A DNA stretch of 60,290 nucleotides. Origin: Microbacteriaceae bacterium PS02344 (lineage in GTDB: Bacteria; Actinomycetota; Actinomycetes; Actinomycetales; Microbacteriaceae). Numbering within the stretch: position 1 is the stretch's first letter; each line of letters starts with the position of its first letter. The position numbers and the translations under genes were made by a program. Location of the stretch: assembly GCA_029959905.1 (NCBI GenBank), contig JASCNZ010000014.1, positions 1 through 60,290 of the forward strand. Direction: 5' to 3'. Under the pieces are notes generated by a model, which was given only the letters and a program-made list of their open reading frames with translations, was not told where the DNA came from and did no database searches. This document shows, one piece after another, positions 1 through 9,775 of the stretch.

Positions 1-1338
1 CCCGGCCCCGCTCCCCCGCGCGTTCCGACGCCGCCCCGGGGGCCCACCCCGCCCCGCGCCGCCGCACCGAGTGCCCCGAGCGCGCCGGTGTCGGCGGCGC
101 CGACCATCGAGGGCGCCGCCGACTTCGGCCGCGTCGCCGACGACGGCACCGTGGAGGTGCGCGAGGGCGAGACGTGGCGCGTCGTCGGTCAGTACCCCGA
201 CGGCACCCCGGACGAGGCGCTGGCCTACTTCGTGCGCAAGTACGAAGACCTGGCGTTCAAGGTGCAGACGCTTGAACAGCGCCACCAGGCCGGCGGTGCG
301 TCGGCGAGCGACCTCGCCAAGCAGGCCGCGCACCTGGTCGACGAGACCACGGATGCGGCCGCGGTGGGCGACCTCGTGAGTTTGCAGGAGCGTCTGACGG
401 TGCTCACCACCGAGCTGTCGGCGGCCACCGCCGAAGAGGCGAAGAAGGCCAAGGAGCAGCTCGACCAGGCCATCGCCGACCGCACTGCGCTCGTCGAGCG
501 CGCCGAGGCGATCGCCGCGCGCGACCTCTCGAACGTGCAGTGGAAGCAGATCACCGCCGAGCTCGGCGAGCTGTTCGACGCCTGGCAGGCGCAGCAGCAG
601 AGCGGTCCTCGCCTGTCGAAGGGCGTGTCGCAGCAGCTGTGGAAGCGATTCCGCGATGCGCGGTCGATCGTCGACAAGCAGCGCCGCGCCTTCTACTCCG
701 ACCTCGACGACGCCCACAAGTCGGCGCGCGACGCGAAGCAGCGACTGATCGAGCGGGCCGAGGCGCTCGCATCGCGGGGCACGGACGGTATCCCCGCTTA
801 CCGTTCCCTGCTCGACGAATGGAAGGCCGCAGGCCGCGCGGGCCGTAAGGCCGACGATGCGCTCTGGGCACGGTTCAAGGCCGCCGGCGACACCCTGTAC
901 TCCGCCCGCGCCGAGCAGTCCGCCGCCGAGGAGGCCGACTCGGCCCCGAAGATCGAGGCCCGCCAGGCGCTCCTCGAAGAGGCGAAGGCCGTCGCGGACG
1001 AGGCCGACATCAAGCAGGCTCGCGCGCTCCTCACGCGGATCCAGCGGCAGTGGGACGAGATCGGCCGCATCTTCCCCCGCGAGAAGGAGCGTGCGCTCGA
1101 CGACAAGCTGCGCACCATCGAGCAGGCGCTCAAGGCGCGCGAAGAGGTCGATTGGAAGCGCAACAACCCCGAGACCAAGGCGCGCGCGAACGACATGAGC
1201 TCGCAGCTGCTCGAGGCGATCGAGAAGCTCGAGGCCGAACTCGCGGCGGCCGAGAAGTCGGGTAACGCGAAGGCGGCGAAGGAGGCCGCGGAGGCCCTCG
1301 AGGCCCGTCGCGCCTGGCTCAACGCCCTCGGCGGCTGA
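1..1338 (+). CDS. DUF349 domain-containing protein (5' end cut by window edge)
   Basis: The frame is open to base 1, so the start lies outside the window; a GTG at 88 is in frame but is probably internal. The visible start is rich in Pro and Ala, as in many actinobacterial DUF349 proteins. It is followed by an acidic linker and then long Lys/Glu/Ala-rich helices holding repeated DUF349 units (Trp residues followed by basic and acidic helix, about residues 170-420). Coiled-coil character is strong and there is no signal peptide or membrane segment. No biochemical role is firmly established for the family. It ends just before an inverted repeat that covers the start of the next gene. Confidence 0.85.
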   Translation, partial: PGPAPPRVPTPPRGPTPPRAAAPSAPSAPVSAAPTIEGAADFGRVADDGTVEVREGETWRVVGQYPDGTPDEALAYFVRKYEDLAFKVQTLEQRHQAGGASASDLAKQAAHLVDETTDAAAVGDLVSLQERLTVLTTELSAATAEEAKKAKEQLDQAIADRTALVERAEAIAARDLSNVQWKQITAELGELFDAWQAQQQSGPRLSKGVSQQLWKRFRDARSIVDKQRRAFYSDLDDAHKSARDAKQRLIERAEALASRGTDGIPAYRSLLDEWKAAGRAGRKADDALWARFKAAGDTLYSARAEQSAAEEADSAPKIEARQALLEEAKAVADEADIKQARALLTRIQRQWDEIGRIFPREKERALDDKLRTIEQALKAREEVDWKRNNPETKARANDMSSQLLEAIEKLEAELAAAEKSGNAKAAKEAAEALEARRAWLNALGG

Positions 1339-1370
1339 CCCGCTTCTCCACAGCATCCGCTGATCCCTGC

Positions 1371-1417
1371 GAACGCGGGATGCGCTGCGCCACACTGGCG
1401 GGGTGCATCCCGCGTTC
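1371..1417. repeat. 13-bp perfect inverted repeat spanning a start codon
   Basis: GAACGCGGGATGC at 1371-1383 is repeated inverted at 1405-1417, with 21 bases between. The right arm covers the end of the GTG start (1403-1405) and the first codons of the AbiEi-like gene. A smaller CGCC/GGCG stem lies in the loop. It could end transcription of the DUF349 gene, hide the start codon in RNA, or be an operator for the encoded protein. Confidence 0.6.
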
Positions 1418-1957
1418 CTGTACCTGCCCGACGCCCGCCTGAGCATCGCCGAGCTCGCGGCGGCACGCATCGACGGGCATCTGGTCGAGTTGGGGGACGC
1501 GTACATCCCCGCCGATCTGGTCGAGGGGGCGCACACGCGGGCCGCGAGCATCGCGCACCTCGTGCAGCCCGGCGCTGCGGCGTCGGGACCGAGCGCCGCG
1601 TGGATCCACGGCGCCGGTGACGAACCGCCGGCCCGCCATCACGTCAGCCGAGCAGTGGCTCGGCGCATTCGTCCCATCCAGCATCCGCGTGTCGTGTTCC
1701 ACGACTCGGCCGTCGCCCGCACCGACGTGCAGCCGATCGACACGATCGACGTCACGACCATCGAGCGCACGATCGTCGACCTCGCGCTCGGGCTGCAGCG
1801 CGATCCGCTGCTCGAGCGCTGGCTCGACGCACTCGCGCACCTCGCTCCCGACCGCATCGAGCGGGCATCCGCGTTCATCGCCACGCGGAACCGGCTACCG
1901 GGCTCGCGACGCGCCATCGCCGCACTCGAAGCGCTGCGGGATCTCAGGACGAGGTGA
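1403..1957 (+). CDS. AbiEi-like (type IV antitoxin family) hypothetical protein
   Basis: A 184-residue soluble protein. The order of motifs resembles actinobacterial proteins annotated as type IV AbiEi-family antitoxins: a region reading [10 protein letters not shown], then a hydrophobic stretch with SAAWIHGAG (equivalent to the A-W-G segment), a basic segment ending in HPRVVFH, and [12 protein letters not shown] near residue 125 matching the usual T-P-x-R-T-x-x-D-L-A. No AbiEii-type nucleotidyltransferase toxin lies beside it, so it is probably an orphan. GTG is the start. The 3' end overlaps the convergent rel gene by 14 bases. Family assignment is by pattern only. Confidence 0.55.
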   Translation: MHPAFLYLPDARLSIAELAAARIDGHLVELGDAYIPADLVEGAHTRAASIAHLVQPGAAASGPSAAWIHGAGDEPPARHHVSRAVARRIRPIQHPRVVFHDSAVARTDVQPIDTIDVTTIERTIVDLALGLQRDPLLERWLDALAHLAPDRIERASAFIATRNRLPGSRRAIAALEALRDLRTR

Positions 1958-4193
1958 CGCGGTAGACGTCGTAGACGGCCTCGATCCGACGCACGGCGTT
2001 GAGCACTCGATCGAGGTGCACGGCGTCTCCCATCTCGAACACGAACCGGCTGAGCGCGAGACGCTCGTCGGTGGTCGACACCGTGGCGGACAGGATGTTG
2101 ACGTGATGCTCGCTCAGCACGCGCGTCACGTCCGACAGCAGACCGGCGCGGTCCAACGCCTCGACCTGGATCTGCACACGGAACACGCTCTTCGTCGTCG
2201 GCGCCCACGACACCTCGACGAACCGGTCCTGTTCGCCGCTCAACGCCTTGACGTTGACGCAGTCGGTGCGGTGGACCGACACGCCGCTCCCCCGCGTCAC
2301 GAAACCGACGATGGGGTCGCCCGGCACCGGGGTGCAGCATTTCGCGAGCTTCACGAGGATGTCGGCGGCTCCGCGCACGAGCACGCCCGAGTCCCCACCG
2401 CGCGGCTCGCGCGTCTGCACGGTCCCCGCCAGATCGATCGGCCCGGTCGTCGTGTCGTTCGCCGCGACGAGCGCGGTGACCTTCTCGAGCACCGACTGGG
2501 TGGAGACGTGGCCCTCGCCGACGGCGGCGTAAAGTGCGGAGACGTCCTCGTAGCGGAGTTGCTGAGCGACCTCGGCGAACGAGTCCTGGCTCATGAGGCG
2601 CTGGAGCGGCAGGTTCTGCCGGCGCATCGCCCGGGCGATGGCCTCCTTGCCCTGCTCGATCGCCTCTTCGCGGCGCTCCTTCGTGAACCAGCCGCGGATC
2701 TTGTTCCGCGCGCGCGTGCTCTTGACGAAGCCCAGCCAGTCCTGGCTCGGTCCGGCGTCGGGGTTCTTCGACGTGAAGACCTCGACGACATCGCCGCTCT
2801 TCAGCTCGGACTCGAGGGGGACCAGCCGCCCGTTGACCTTGGCCCCCATCGTGCGGTGCCCGATCTCGGTGTGCACGGCATAGGCGAAGTCGACCGGCGT
2901 GGCGCCCGCGGGAAGGCCGATGACACGCCCCTTGGGGGTGAAGACGTAGACCTCCTTCGCGCCGATCTCGAACCGCAACGAGTCGAGGAACTCGCCCGGG
3001 TCGGCGGTCTCGGCCTGCCAGTCGGAGATGTGCGCGAGCCACGCCATGTCGGTGTCGGATGCCCGCACCTCGACCTTGCCGCCGTTCATCCGCTCCTTGT
3101 ACATCCAGTGCGCCGCCACGCCGTACTCGGCCTGCTGGTGCATCTCGTGCGTGCGGATCTGGATCTCGACCGTGCGACCCGCCGGGCCGATCACGGTCGT
3201 GTGCAGCGACTGATAGAGGTTGAACTTCGGCGTGGCGATGTAGTCCTTGAAGCGCCCGGGCAGTGGGGTCCATCGCGCATGGATGGCGCCGAGCACGGCG
3301 TAGCAGTCGCGCACCGAGGAGACGAGCACCCGGATCCCGATGAGGTCGTAGATGTCGTCGAACTCGCGGCCGCGCACCACCATCTTCTGGTACACGGAGT
3401 ACAGCTGCTTCGGCCGCCCGACCACCTTGCCGCGAATGCGGAGATCGCGCAGGTCCTCGTCGATCTCGCGCACCACCTGCCCGAGGTACTTCTCGCGCTG
3501 CGGGGTGCGCTGCGCGATGAGGCTGTGGATCTCGTTGTAGATCTTCGGGTGCAGAACGGCGAACGAGAGGTCTTCCAGCTCGGACTTGATCGCCTGGATG
3601 CCGAGGCGGTTCGCCAGCGGCGCGTAGATCTCGAGTGTCTCCTTGGCCTTCTTCGATGCCTTCTCGGGCGGGACGAATCCCCACGTGCGGGCGTTGTGCA
3701 GGCGGTCTGCGAGCTTGATGAGCAGCACGCGGATGTCCTTCGACATCGCGACGATCATCTTGCGGACCGTCTCGGCCTGCGCGCTCTCGCCGTACTTGAC
3801 CTTGTCGAGCTTGGTGACGCCGTCGACGAGCATCGCGACCTCGTCGCCGAACTCGGCGGTGAGGTCGGTGAGCGCGTAACCCGTGTCCTCGACGGTGTCG
3901 TGCAGGAGTGCGGCGGCGATCGCGCGCGGACCGAGGCCGAGCTCGGCGAGGATCTGCGCCACGGCCAGCGGATGCGTGATGTACGGCTCGCCGCTCTGGC
4001 GCAGCTGCCCGGTGTGCTTCTCCTTGGCGACCGCGTACGCGCGTTCGATGACGGAGATGTCACCGCGCGGGTGGTTGGCGCGGACCGTGCGGATCAGGCT
4101 GTCGAGGTCGTTGACCCTCGACGCGCGGGAGAAGATGCGGGGTACCAGACGCCGCAGGCTCGATCCCTGCGTTTGCGACTGCGCCTCCGCCAT
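1944..4193 (-). CDS. rel: Bifunctional (p)ppGpp synthetase/hydrolase Rel
   Basis: Makes and degrades the alarmones ppGpp and pppGpp for the stringent response. At 749 residues it has the normal length of long RSH enzymes. The HD hydrolase domain carries HDTVEDT at about residues 98-104. The synthetase domain lies at about 240-370 (DLIGIRVLV, then [19 protein letters not shown] and [15 protein letters not shown]). A TGS domain follows at about 410-470 and a C-terminal ACT domain from about 670. Both catalytic domains look intact. The ATG at 4193 has an AGGAGG ribosome site six bases upstream and a TAGAAT -10 box, so it has its own promoter although secF lies just upstream on the same strand. 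Confidence 0.97.
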   Translation of the reverse strand: MAEAQSQTQGSSLRRLVPRIFSRASRVNDLDSLIRTVRANHPRGDISVIERAYAVAKEKHTGQLRQSGEPYITHPLAVAQILAELGLGPRAIAAALLHDTVEDTGYALTDLTAEFGDEVAMLVDGVTKLDKVKYGESAQAETVRKMIVAMSKDIRVLLIKLADRLHNARTWGFVPPEKASKKAKETLEIYAPLANRLGIQAIKSELEDLSFAVLHPKIYNEIHSLIAQRTPQREKYLGQVVREIDEDLRDLRIRGKVVGRPKQLYSVYQKMVVRGREFDDIYDLIGIRVLVSSVRDCYAVLGAIHARWTPLPGRFKDYIATPKFNLYQSLHTTVIGPAGRTVEIQIRTHEMHQQAEYGVAAHWMYKERMNGGKVEVRASDTDMAWLAHISDWQAETADPGEFLDSLRFEIGAKEVYVFTPKGRVIGLPAGATPVDFAYAVHTEIGHRTMGAKVNGRLVPLESELKSGDVVEVFTSKNPDAGPSQDWLGFVKSTRARNKIRGWFTKERREEAIEQGKEAIARAMRRQNLPLQRLMSQDSFAEVAQQLRYEDVSALYAAVGEGHVSTQSVLEKVTALVAANDTTTGPIDLAGTVQTREPRGGDSGVLVRGAADILVKLAKCCTPVPGDPIVGFVTRGSGVSVHRTDCVNVKALSGEQDRFVEVSWAPTTKSVFRVQIQVEALDRAGLLSDVTRVLSEHHVNILSATVSTTDERLALSRFVFEMGDAVHLDRVLNAVRRIEAVYDVYRVTSS

Positions 4194-4199
4194 CCATGA

Positions 4200-4221
4200 C
4201 CTCCTGAATCAATACATTCTA
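4200..4221 (-). promoter_or_regulatory. rel -10 box and ribosome binding site
   Basis: On the minus strand TAGAAT (4221-4216) is followed about 10 bases later by AGGAGG (4205-4200), six bases before the rel ATG. It lies between the secF terminator and rel, so rel can be transcribed alone. No clear -35 box is visible because the secF terminator occupies that position. Confidence 0.6.
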
Positions 4222-4225
4222 CGCG

Positions 4226-4254
4226 TCGCCCGGCGGGTGGGGCCCGCCGGGCGA
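4226..4254 (-). terminator. Hairpin after secF
   Basis: A 12-bp perfect stem (TCGCCCGGCGGG and its complement) with a five-base loop starts five bases after the secF stop. There is no long T tract, as is usual in high-GC actinobacteria. Confidence 0.65.
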
Positions 4255-4258
4255 TGTG

Positions 4259-5248
4259 TCAGGCCTCGACGGCCGCGCGGGAGCGGGCGTCGAGGATGCG
4301 GGCGTCGCGCTCGCGGATCTTCGGCTCGTTCTCGCGGAACAGCGAGTACAGCGGCGCCGCGACGAAAAGCGTCGAGTACGTCGCCACGAGGATGCCGACG
4401 AAGATCGACAGCGAGATGTCGGTCAGGGTCTCGGCTCCGAGCCAGAAAGCGCCGATGAAGAGGATCGCTCCGACCGGGAGCGCCGCGACGACCGACGTGT
4501 TGATCGAGCGCACGAGCGTCTGGTTGACCGCGAGGTTCACCGACTCGCCGAACGTGCGGGCCGATTGCTCGCCGTCCTCGGTGGTGTTCTCGCGGATCTT
4601 GTCGAAGACGACGGTGGTGTCGTAAAGCGAGTACGCGAGGATCGTGAGGAAGCCGATGACGGCAGCCGGGGAGATCTCGAAGCCTGCCAGCGCGTACACG
4701 CCCACCGTGATCACGAGCACGTCGAGGAGGCCGATGATGGCCGCGGCCGACATCTTCCACGTGCGGAAGTAGATCGCGAGGATGAGGAAGGTCAGAGCGA
4801 GGAAGATCGCGAGTCCCCACAGCGACTGACGCGTGACGTTCTCACCCCACGCCGGACCGATGAACGACGAGGTCACTTCCGAGGGTTCCACACCGTAGGC
4901 CTCGGCCAGGGCGTTCGCCACCTGCTGCGTCTCGTCGGCGCTCATCTGGTCGGTCTGGACGCGCACGTCCTTCTCGCTGACGATGACGACCTTGGTTGCG
5001 GCCTCGGGGACGATCGTCTGCACGGCCTCGGTGGCCGTCGCCTGGTCACGGCTGTCCGGCGCCTGCACCGTGAACTGCGACCCGCCGGTGAACTCGATGG
5101 AGAACTGGATGGGACGGATCAGCGGCACGAGCGCCGAGGCGACCACGAGCGCGATCGCGATGATGAACCACAACCGGCGCTTGCCGACGAACGGGAAGGA
5201 CGTCTTGCCGGTGTAGAGGTTGTTGCCGAACTCGTTCATGGAGGCCAT
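4259..5248 (-). CDS. secF: Protein translocase subunit SecF
   Basis: Partner of SecD in the membrane complex that uses the proton gradient to help preproteins finish crossing through SecYEG. 329 residues. It has a first membrane helix near residues 27-45, a large extracytoplasmic segment beginning FTGGSQFTVQAP, and five more helices between about 135 and 300 with the family motif YSLYDTTVVFDKIREN and the later ALPVGAILFIGAFWLG. Its start overlaps the secD stop, so translation is probably coupled. A strong hairpin follows the gene. Confidence 0.96.
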   Translation of the reverse strand: MASMNEFGNNLYTGKTSFPFVGKRRLWFIIAIALVVASALVPLIRPIQFSIEFTGGSQFTVQAPDSRDQATATEAVQTIVPEAATKVVIVSEKDVRVQTDQMSADETQQVANALAEAYGVEPSEVTSSFIGPAWGENVTRQSLWGLAIFLALTFLILAIYFRTWKMSAAAIIGLLDVLVITVGVYALAGFEISPAAVIGFLTILAYSLYDTTVVFDKIRENTTEDGEQSARTFGESVNLAVNQTLVRSINTSVVAALPVGAILFIGAFWLGAETLTDISLSIFVGILVATYSTLFVAAPLYSLFRENEPKIRERDARILDARSRAAVEA

Positions 5249-6978
5249 CAGGCGTCCCCCTCGCTTCCGGTGCTGCGGGATCTGTCGGTCGCGAGCGCCT
5301 CCGCGCGCTTGCGCTCGGCGATGGTCTGCCTGCGCTCGGCCTCGCCGCGCGCACGGGCGTTGCGCGCCCCGCGTCCGGTCGAGGTACTGGCGACCTCACG
5401 GAACTGCGACCGACTGCGGTAGACGGCGCCGAGCGACTCGGGGTCGAGACCGGAGAGCTTGTGACCCCCGCCGAAGAACTTCGTGCGAGCGAGCAGCTGC
5501 ATCACGGGGTGCGTGAAGATCACGAAGATCAGCACATCGATGACCGTGGTCAGGCCGAGGGTGAAGGCGAAGCCCTTCACGGTGGCGTCGGCGAGGATGT
5601 ACAGCACGACCGCCGCGAGGATGTTGATCGACTTCGAGATGTAGATCGTGCGCTTGGCGCGACCCCATCCGTCCTCGACGGCCGAGGTGATGGACTTACC
5701 GTCGCGCAGTTCGTCGCGGATGCGCTCGAAGTACACGATGAACGAGTCGGCCGTGAACCCGATCGACACGATCAGGCCCGCGACGCCGGCGAGCGACAGT
5801 CGGAAGCCGAGACGCCACGCGAGGATGCAGATGACGATGTAGGTGAGGATCGCCATCACGCCGATCGACGCGATGATCACCCAGCCGAGGGCACGGTACG
5901 AAGCCAGTGAGTAGATCGCCACGAGGATGAGACCGATGAGACCGGCGATGAGACCGATCTGCAGCTGCTGCGTGCCGAGGGTGGCGGAGATGGTGTCGGA
6001 GCTCTGCACCGTGAAGCTCAGCGGGAGGGCACCGTACTTCAGCTGGTCGGCGAGCGTGGTCGCCGACTCCTGGGTGAAGCTGCCAGAGATGCTCGGACGC
6101 CCGTCGAGGATCAGGCCGTTCATGGTCGGCGCCGAGATGACGACGCCGTCGAGCACGAAGGCGAACTGATCGCGCGGCGACAGGCCGTCGATGCGGTTCT
6201 GGTTGAGGCGCTGGCTGACCTTGCCGAACGCGTCCGCACCGTCGCCGTTCATCGTGAGCTGCACGAGCCATGCGCCGCTGCGCGGGTCGCGGCCGCTCAC
6301 GGCATCGTCGATGGCCGTGCCGTCGAGCTCCACCGGGCCGAGGAGGTACTTCGCCCCGCCCTGCTCGTCGCAGGCGACCACGGGCTGCGTCTCGTCGGCG
6401 TTCGCCGCGTTGTTCTCGGGGTTCGCGCAGTCGTAGGCGAGGAACTCGGCCTGCAGCTTCGGCGTCAGCCAGTTGAGGTCGCTGCCGTCGGTCGGCTCGA
6501 CCGTGGGAGTCGACTCCAAAGACGGATCCGGCGACGGGTACGGCGTCTGGTTGCCGTCGTCGCCGACGAATGTGTTCGACGCGGCGTTGCTCTGCAGCAC
6601 CGCGCGGAACTGCAGCTGCGCGCTGCTCGTGATGCGCTCGCGCGTCTGGGCGTCGGCCTCACCGGGGATCTGGACGACGATGTTCTGTCCGCCCTCCGTG
6701 GTGATGTCGGCCTCGGCCACGCCGGAGGCGTCCACCCGCTGACGGATGATCGAAGCGGCCTGGTCGAGCTGCTCCGCCGAGGGCGCGGCGCCGTCGTCTG
6801 TCTCGGCGCTGAGCACGATCTGCGTGCCGCCCTGGAGATCGAGGGCGAGCTCGGGAGCCCAGGAGCTCTTCTGGAAGACGTGCACGCCGAGGGCGTTGAT
6901 TCCGAAGAGGACGCCGGTCACGAGGAGCAGGCCGAGGAGGACCCGCCACGCGTGACGGACCGGAGAGGATGTTGCCAC
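5248..6978 (-). CDS. secD: Protein translocase subunit SecD
   Basis: The larger subunit of the SecDF accessory translocase. 576 residues. One N-terminal helix (about 10-30) is followed by LALDLQGGTQIVL, the family signature. The extracytoplasmic P1 region has an actinobacterial-type Pro/Ser/Thr-rich and Cys-containing insertion (about 140-225), and five membrane helices lie between about 345 and 500, including TADSFIVYFERIRDE. The C-terminal tail is long, basic and Arg-rich. GTG start. It lies between yajC and secF in the usual yajC-secD-secF order. Confidence 0.96.
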   Translation of the reverse strand: MATSSPVRHAWRVLLGLLLVTGVLFGINALGVHVFQKSSWAPELALDLQGGTQIVLSAETDDGAAPSAEQLDQAASIIRQRVDASGVAEADITTEGGQNIVVQIPGEADAQTRERITSSAQLQFRAVLQSNAASNTFVGDDGNQTPYPSPDPSLESTPTVEPTDGSDLNWLTPKLQAEFLAYDCANPENNAANADETQPVVACDEQGGAKYLLGPVELDGTAIDDAVSGRDPRSGAWLVQLTMNGDGADAFGKVSQRLNQNRIDGLSPRDQFAFVLDGVVISAPTMNGLILDGRPSISGSFTQESATTLADQLKYGALPLSFTVQSSDTISATLGTQQLQIGLIAGLIGLILVAIYSLASYRALGWVIIASIGVMAILTYIVICILAWRLGFRLSLAGVAGLIVSIGFTADSFIVYFERIRDELRDGKSITSAVEDGWGRAKRTIYISKSINILAAVVLYILADATVKGFAFTLGLTTVIDVLIFVIFTHPVMQLLARTKFFGGGHKLSGLDPESLGAVYRSRSQFREVASTSTGRGARNARARGEAERRQTIAERKRAEALATDRSRSTGSEGDA

Positions 6979-7032
6979 GGGTGTTCCGCTTTCTGAGAGG
7001 CCGGACGTCCGGGAGCGCTCGCGCGCCGGGTC

Positions 7033-7443
7033 TTACTTGTCGTCTGCGTCGCGGTCGAGCCGCGCGCGGGTCTCTTCGGGGGTCTCGAGCGCCGGGGTGT
7101 CGTCGACGACCGGAGCGCTGCCGTCGACCACGCGCTCCTCGCCGATGATCTGCTCGTCGGCGGCGACGATGTCCTTCGGCTCGACGATGCGCAGGATCGC
7201 CTGGCTGTGCACCTCGATAACCACACCGGGAGCCACCTCGATCGACGCCGGGTGGTCGAGGTCCTCAGGGTCGTACGACACGATCGTGCCGTAGATGCCG
7301 CCCTGCAACAGCACGCGGACGCCGGGAACGGTCTTCGTCGCCTTCTCCTCCTGCTCGGCCTTCATCTGCTTCTGACGCTTGCGCGTGTTGATGATCATGA
7401 AGACGAGCAGGACGGCCAGAAGACCGAAGAGGATGAGTTCCAT
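7033..7443 (-). CDS. yajC: Preprotein translocase subunit YajC
   Basis: Small accessory protein that associates with SecDF. 136 residues. A single N-terminal membrane helix (about 2-20: ELILFGLLAVLLVFMII) is followed by a basic Arg/Lys stretch, then the conserved cytoplasmic segment KTVPGVRVLLQGGIYGTIVSY and an acidic tail. An in-frame GTG nine codons upstream would put a charged leader before the helix, so I prefer the ATG at 7443. It heads the yajC-secD-secF run, downstream of ruvB. Confidence 0.93.
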   Translation of the reverse strand: MELILFGLLAVLLVFMIINTRKRQKQMKAEQEEKATKTVPGVRVLLQGGIYGTIVSYDPEDLDHPASIEVAPGVVIEVHSQAILRIVEPKDIVAADEQIIGEERVVDGSAPVVDDTPALETPEETRARLDRDADDK

Positions 7444-7515
7444 GGGGCGGAGCGCCTTTCTCAGGTGCACGCACCATTCGTTGGGCGCACAGAAGTTCGG
7501 GGAAGTCTTCAGCGA

Positions 7516-8541
7516 TTATAGGTCATGCAGACGAAGCGTCCCGTCGGGGTGCGGCACCCCGAGATGCTCGTACGCCTCGGGCATCGCGACCCTGCCGCGC
7601 GGTGTGCGTCCGAGGAAGCCGATGCGCACGAGGTATGGCTCGACGACGCTCTCGACCGTCTCGGCCTCCTCGCCGACGGCGACCGCGAGGGTGCTCAGTC
7701 CGACGGGACCGCCGCGGAACCGGCGCACGAGGGCTTCGAGAACCGCCCGGTCCAGGCGGTCGAGCCCGATCGGATCGACGTCGTAGAGATCGAGCGCGGC
7801 GCGGACCCCGCCGAGCGACGCCTCTCCCCCGCCGTGAACCAGCGCGTAGTCGCGGACGCGGCGCAGGAGTCGGTTGGCGATACGCGGCGTCCCGCGGGAC
7901 CGCCGAGCGATCTCGGCGAGCGAGTCGGAGGGCAGATCGACGCCGAGCACCGAGGCGGAGCGCGCGATGACCTGTTCGAGCTCGATCTCCTCGTAGAACT
8001 CGAGGTGGCCCGTGAAGCCGAAGCGGTCCCGCAGCGGGTTCGGCAGCAGCCCCGAGCGCGTCGTCGCGCCGACGAGGGTGAATGGCGCCAGGTCGAGCGG
8101 GATGCTCGTGGCGCCTGCTCCCTTGCCGACCATGATGTCGATACGGAAGTCCTCCATGGCGAGGTACAGCATCTCCTCAGCGGAGCGCGCCATGCGGTGG
8201 ATCTCGTCGATGAACAGGACCTCGCCGGGAACGAGGCTCGACAGCAGCGCGGCGAGATCGCCGGCGTGCTGGATCGCCGGCCCGCTCGACAGCCGTAGCG
8301 GACGCTCGCTCTCGTGGGCGACGATCATCGCGAGGGTGGTCTTGCCGAGTCCAGGGGGCCCGGCGAGCAGGATGTGATCGGCCGTGCGGCCCTGGATACG
8401 CGCCGCCTCGAGCAGCAGCTGGAGCTGTCCGCGCACCTTCTGCTGACCGACGAACTCGTCGAGGCTGGTCGGCCGGAGCGCTCCTTCGATCGCGAGTTCC
8501 GCCTCGTCGACGGGCTCCCGGGCGTCGAGGGCGTCAGACAC
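7516..8541 (-). CDS. ruvB: Holliday junction branch migration helicase RuvB
   Basis: AAA+ motor of the RuvAB complex that drives branch migration in recombinational repair. 341 residues, the usual length. It has [14 protein letters not shown] at the start, Walker [11 protein letters not shown] (about residue 60), Walker [10 protein letters not shown], sensor 1 GATTRSGLL, the arginine-finger region LRDRFGF, and a C-terminal winged helix ending in [14 protein letters not shown]. The frame continues upstream but that part is Arg/Pro-rich noise inside ruvA. The GTG at 8541 overlaps the ruvA stop by eight bases, which fixes the start. Confidence 0.97.
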   Translation of the reverse strand: MSDALDAREPVDEAELAIEGALRPTSLDEFVGQQKVRGQLQLLLEAARIQGRTADHILLAGPPGLGKTTLAMIVAHESERPLRLSSGPAIQHAGDLAALLSSLVPGEVLFIDEIHRMARSAEEMLYLAMEDFRIDIMVGKGAGATSIPLDLAPFTLVGATTRSGLLPNPLRDRFGFTGHLEFYEEIELEQVIARSASVLGVDLPSDSLAEIARRSRGTPRIANRLLRRVRDYALVHGGGEASLGGVRAALDLYDVDPIGLDRLDRAVLEALVRRFRGGPVGLSTLAVAVGEEAETVESVVEPYLVRIGFLGRTPRGRVAMPEAYEHLGVPHPDGTLRLHDL

Positions 8542-9136
8542 GCGCCGGTCCCAGCAGCGCGAGCGTCCGACGGAGGAGCGGTGCGACGGCGGCGCGCTCC
8601 GCCTCCGTCGCCTCGGCGGCAGTCTGCGCGGCCGCGTCCGCGGCCACCTTCTCTGACCACCCGAGTCCGACGAGCGCGGCGGCGACCTGATCGACGACCG
8701 TCGCCGCCGCGGTGGGCGTCGTGGCGGCCGGAGCGGTGGCGTGCACCTTGCCGGCGAGCTGCACGACGATGAGCTTCGCGGTCTTGGGTCCGATGCCCGA
8801 GACGCGACGGAACGGCGCGTCGTCTTCGGCGGTGACGGCCTCGGCGATCTGGTCGACGGTGAGGTGCGAGAGCACCCCGAGGGCGGACTTGGGTCCGACA
8901 CCGGTGACGCTGATCAGGAGACCGAAGATCTCTAGCTCGTCGCGGTCGGCGAACCCGTACAGCGAGAGGGCGTCCTCACGGACGACGAGATTCGTGTGCA
9001 ACCGCAGCTGCGATCCGATCGTCGCGGTGTGCGCGACGTCCGACGGAACGGCGACCGAGAATCCGACGCCGCCCACCTCCAGGACGACCTGGTCCGCGGT
9101 CGCATGCAGAACGACACCGTGCAACGAGGAGATCAT
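8534..9136 (-). CDS. ruvA: Holliday junction branch migration protein RuvA
   Basis: Tetrameric protein that holds the four-way junction and loads RuvB. 200 residues. The N-terminal OB fold begins MISSLHGVV. Two helix-hairpin-helix motifs follow ([15 protein letters not shown] and [17 protein letters not shown]), then a flexible Ala/Thr linker and domain III ([15 protein letters not shown]). The GAGGGG just before ATG is a ribosome site. The gene lies nine bases after ruvC and overlaps ruvB. Confidence 0.97.
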   Translation of the reverse strand: MISSLHGVVLHATADQVVLEVGGVGFSVAVPSDVAHTATIGSQLRLHTNLVVREDALSLYGFADRDELEIFGLLISVTGVGPKSALGVLSHLTVDQIAEAVTAEDDAPFRRVSGIGPKTAKLIVVQLAGKVHATAPAATTPTAAATVVDQVAAALVGLGWSEKVAADAAAQTAAEATEAERAAVAPLLRRTLALLGPARV

Positions 9137-9145
9137 CCCCTCAGC

Positions 9146-9730
9146 CTAGGCCCCGCGTCGTACGTATGTTCGAGCGACACGCTCGGCATCGGCCCATGCC
9201 TTCTGCGCCGGCGTCTGCGCCGTTGCTGCAGCGCCACCGGCGCCCCCGCGACGCCAGGCATGGCAGAGGGCGATGGCGAGGGCATCCGCCGCGTCCGGCG
9301 GCTGCGGCAGGGCGTCGAGACGCAGGATGCGCGCGATCATCGTCTGCACCTGGCGCTTGTCCGCGGCGCCGTAGCCCGTGACCGCCGCCTTGACCTCGCT
9401 CGGGGTGTGCGTGGCTGCCGGCAGTCCTGCCTCCGCCGCGAGCAGAAGCGCCACGCCACTGGCCTGGGCGGTACCCATCACGGTGTGGCTGTTCTGCTGC
9501 GCGAACACGCGCTCGACCGCGACCGCCTCGGGCCGGTGCTCGGCGATCACGCGACGGATCCCGGCCGCGACGATGGCCAGTCGCTCGTGGATCGGGGCAT
9601 CCGGCGACGAGCGGATGACGTCCACGTGCACCAGCGACCCGCGACGCGCGCGATCGACGTCGACGATGCCGACACCGCACCGCGTGAGACCGGGGTCGAT
9701 GCCCAGCACGCGCAGCGAGGAGGAGGTCAC
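9146..9730 (-). CDS. ruvC: Crossover junction endodeoxyribonuclease RuvC
   Basis: Resolves Holliday junctions by paired nicks. 194 residues. The acidic catalytic residues are visible: Asp in LGIDPGLTRCG (about residue 11), Glu in AVERVFAQQNSHT, and Asp in DAADALAIALCHA. A short basic/Ala tail extends beyond the usual end. The GTG start is preceded by TAACGT with six bases between, which suggests a leaderless transcript. First gene of the ruvC-ruvA-ruvB run. Confidence 0.96.
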   Translation of the reverse strand: MTSSSLRVLGIDPGLTRCGVGIVDVDRARRGSLVHVDVIRSSPDAPIHERLAIVAAGIRRVIAEHRPEAVAVERVFAQQNSHTVMGTAQASGVALLLAAEAGLPAATHTPSEVKAAVTGYGAADKRQVQTMIARILRLDALPQPPDAADALAIALCHAWRRGGAGGAAATAQTPAQKAWADAERVARTYVRRGA

Positions 9731-9775
9731 GTCACCACGTTAAGCGGCCGCGACCGCCCCGACGCCGCGGCGCGC

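Noticed and set aside
1617..4199. 860-residue open frame on the plus strand opposite rel
   Set aside because: Composition is Arg/His/Asp/Leu-rich noise typical of the antisense frame of a GC-rich gene; rel on the minus strand has all domains intact.
8542..8901. N-terminal extension of ruvB
   Set aside because: Ser/Arg/Pro-rich, lies wholly inside ruvA, and the GTG overlapping the ruvA stop gives the standard RuvB length.
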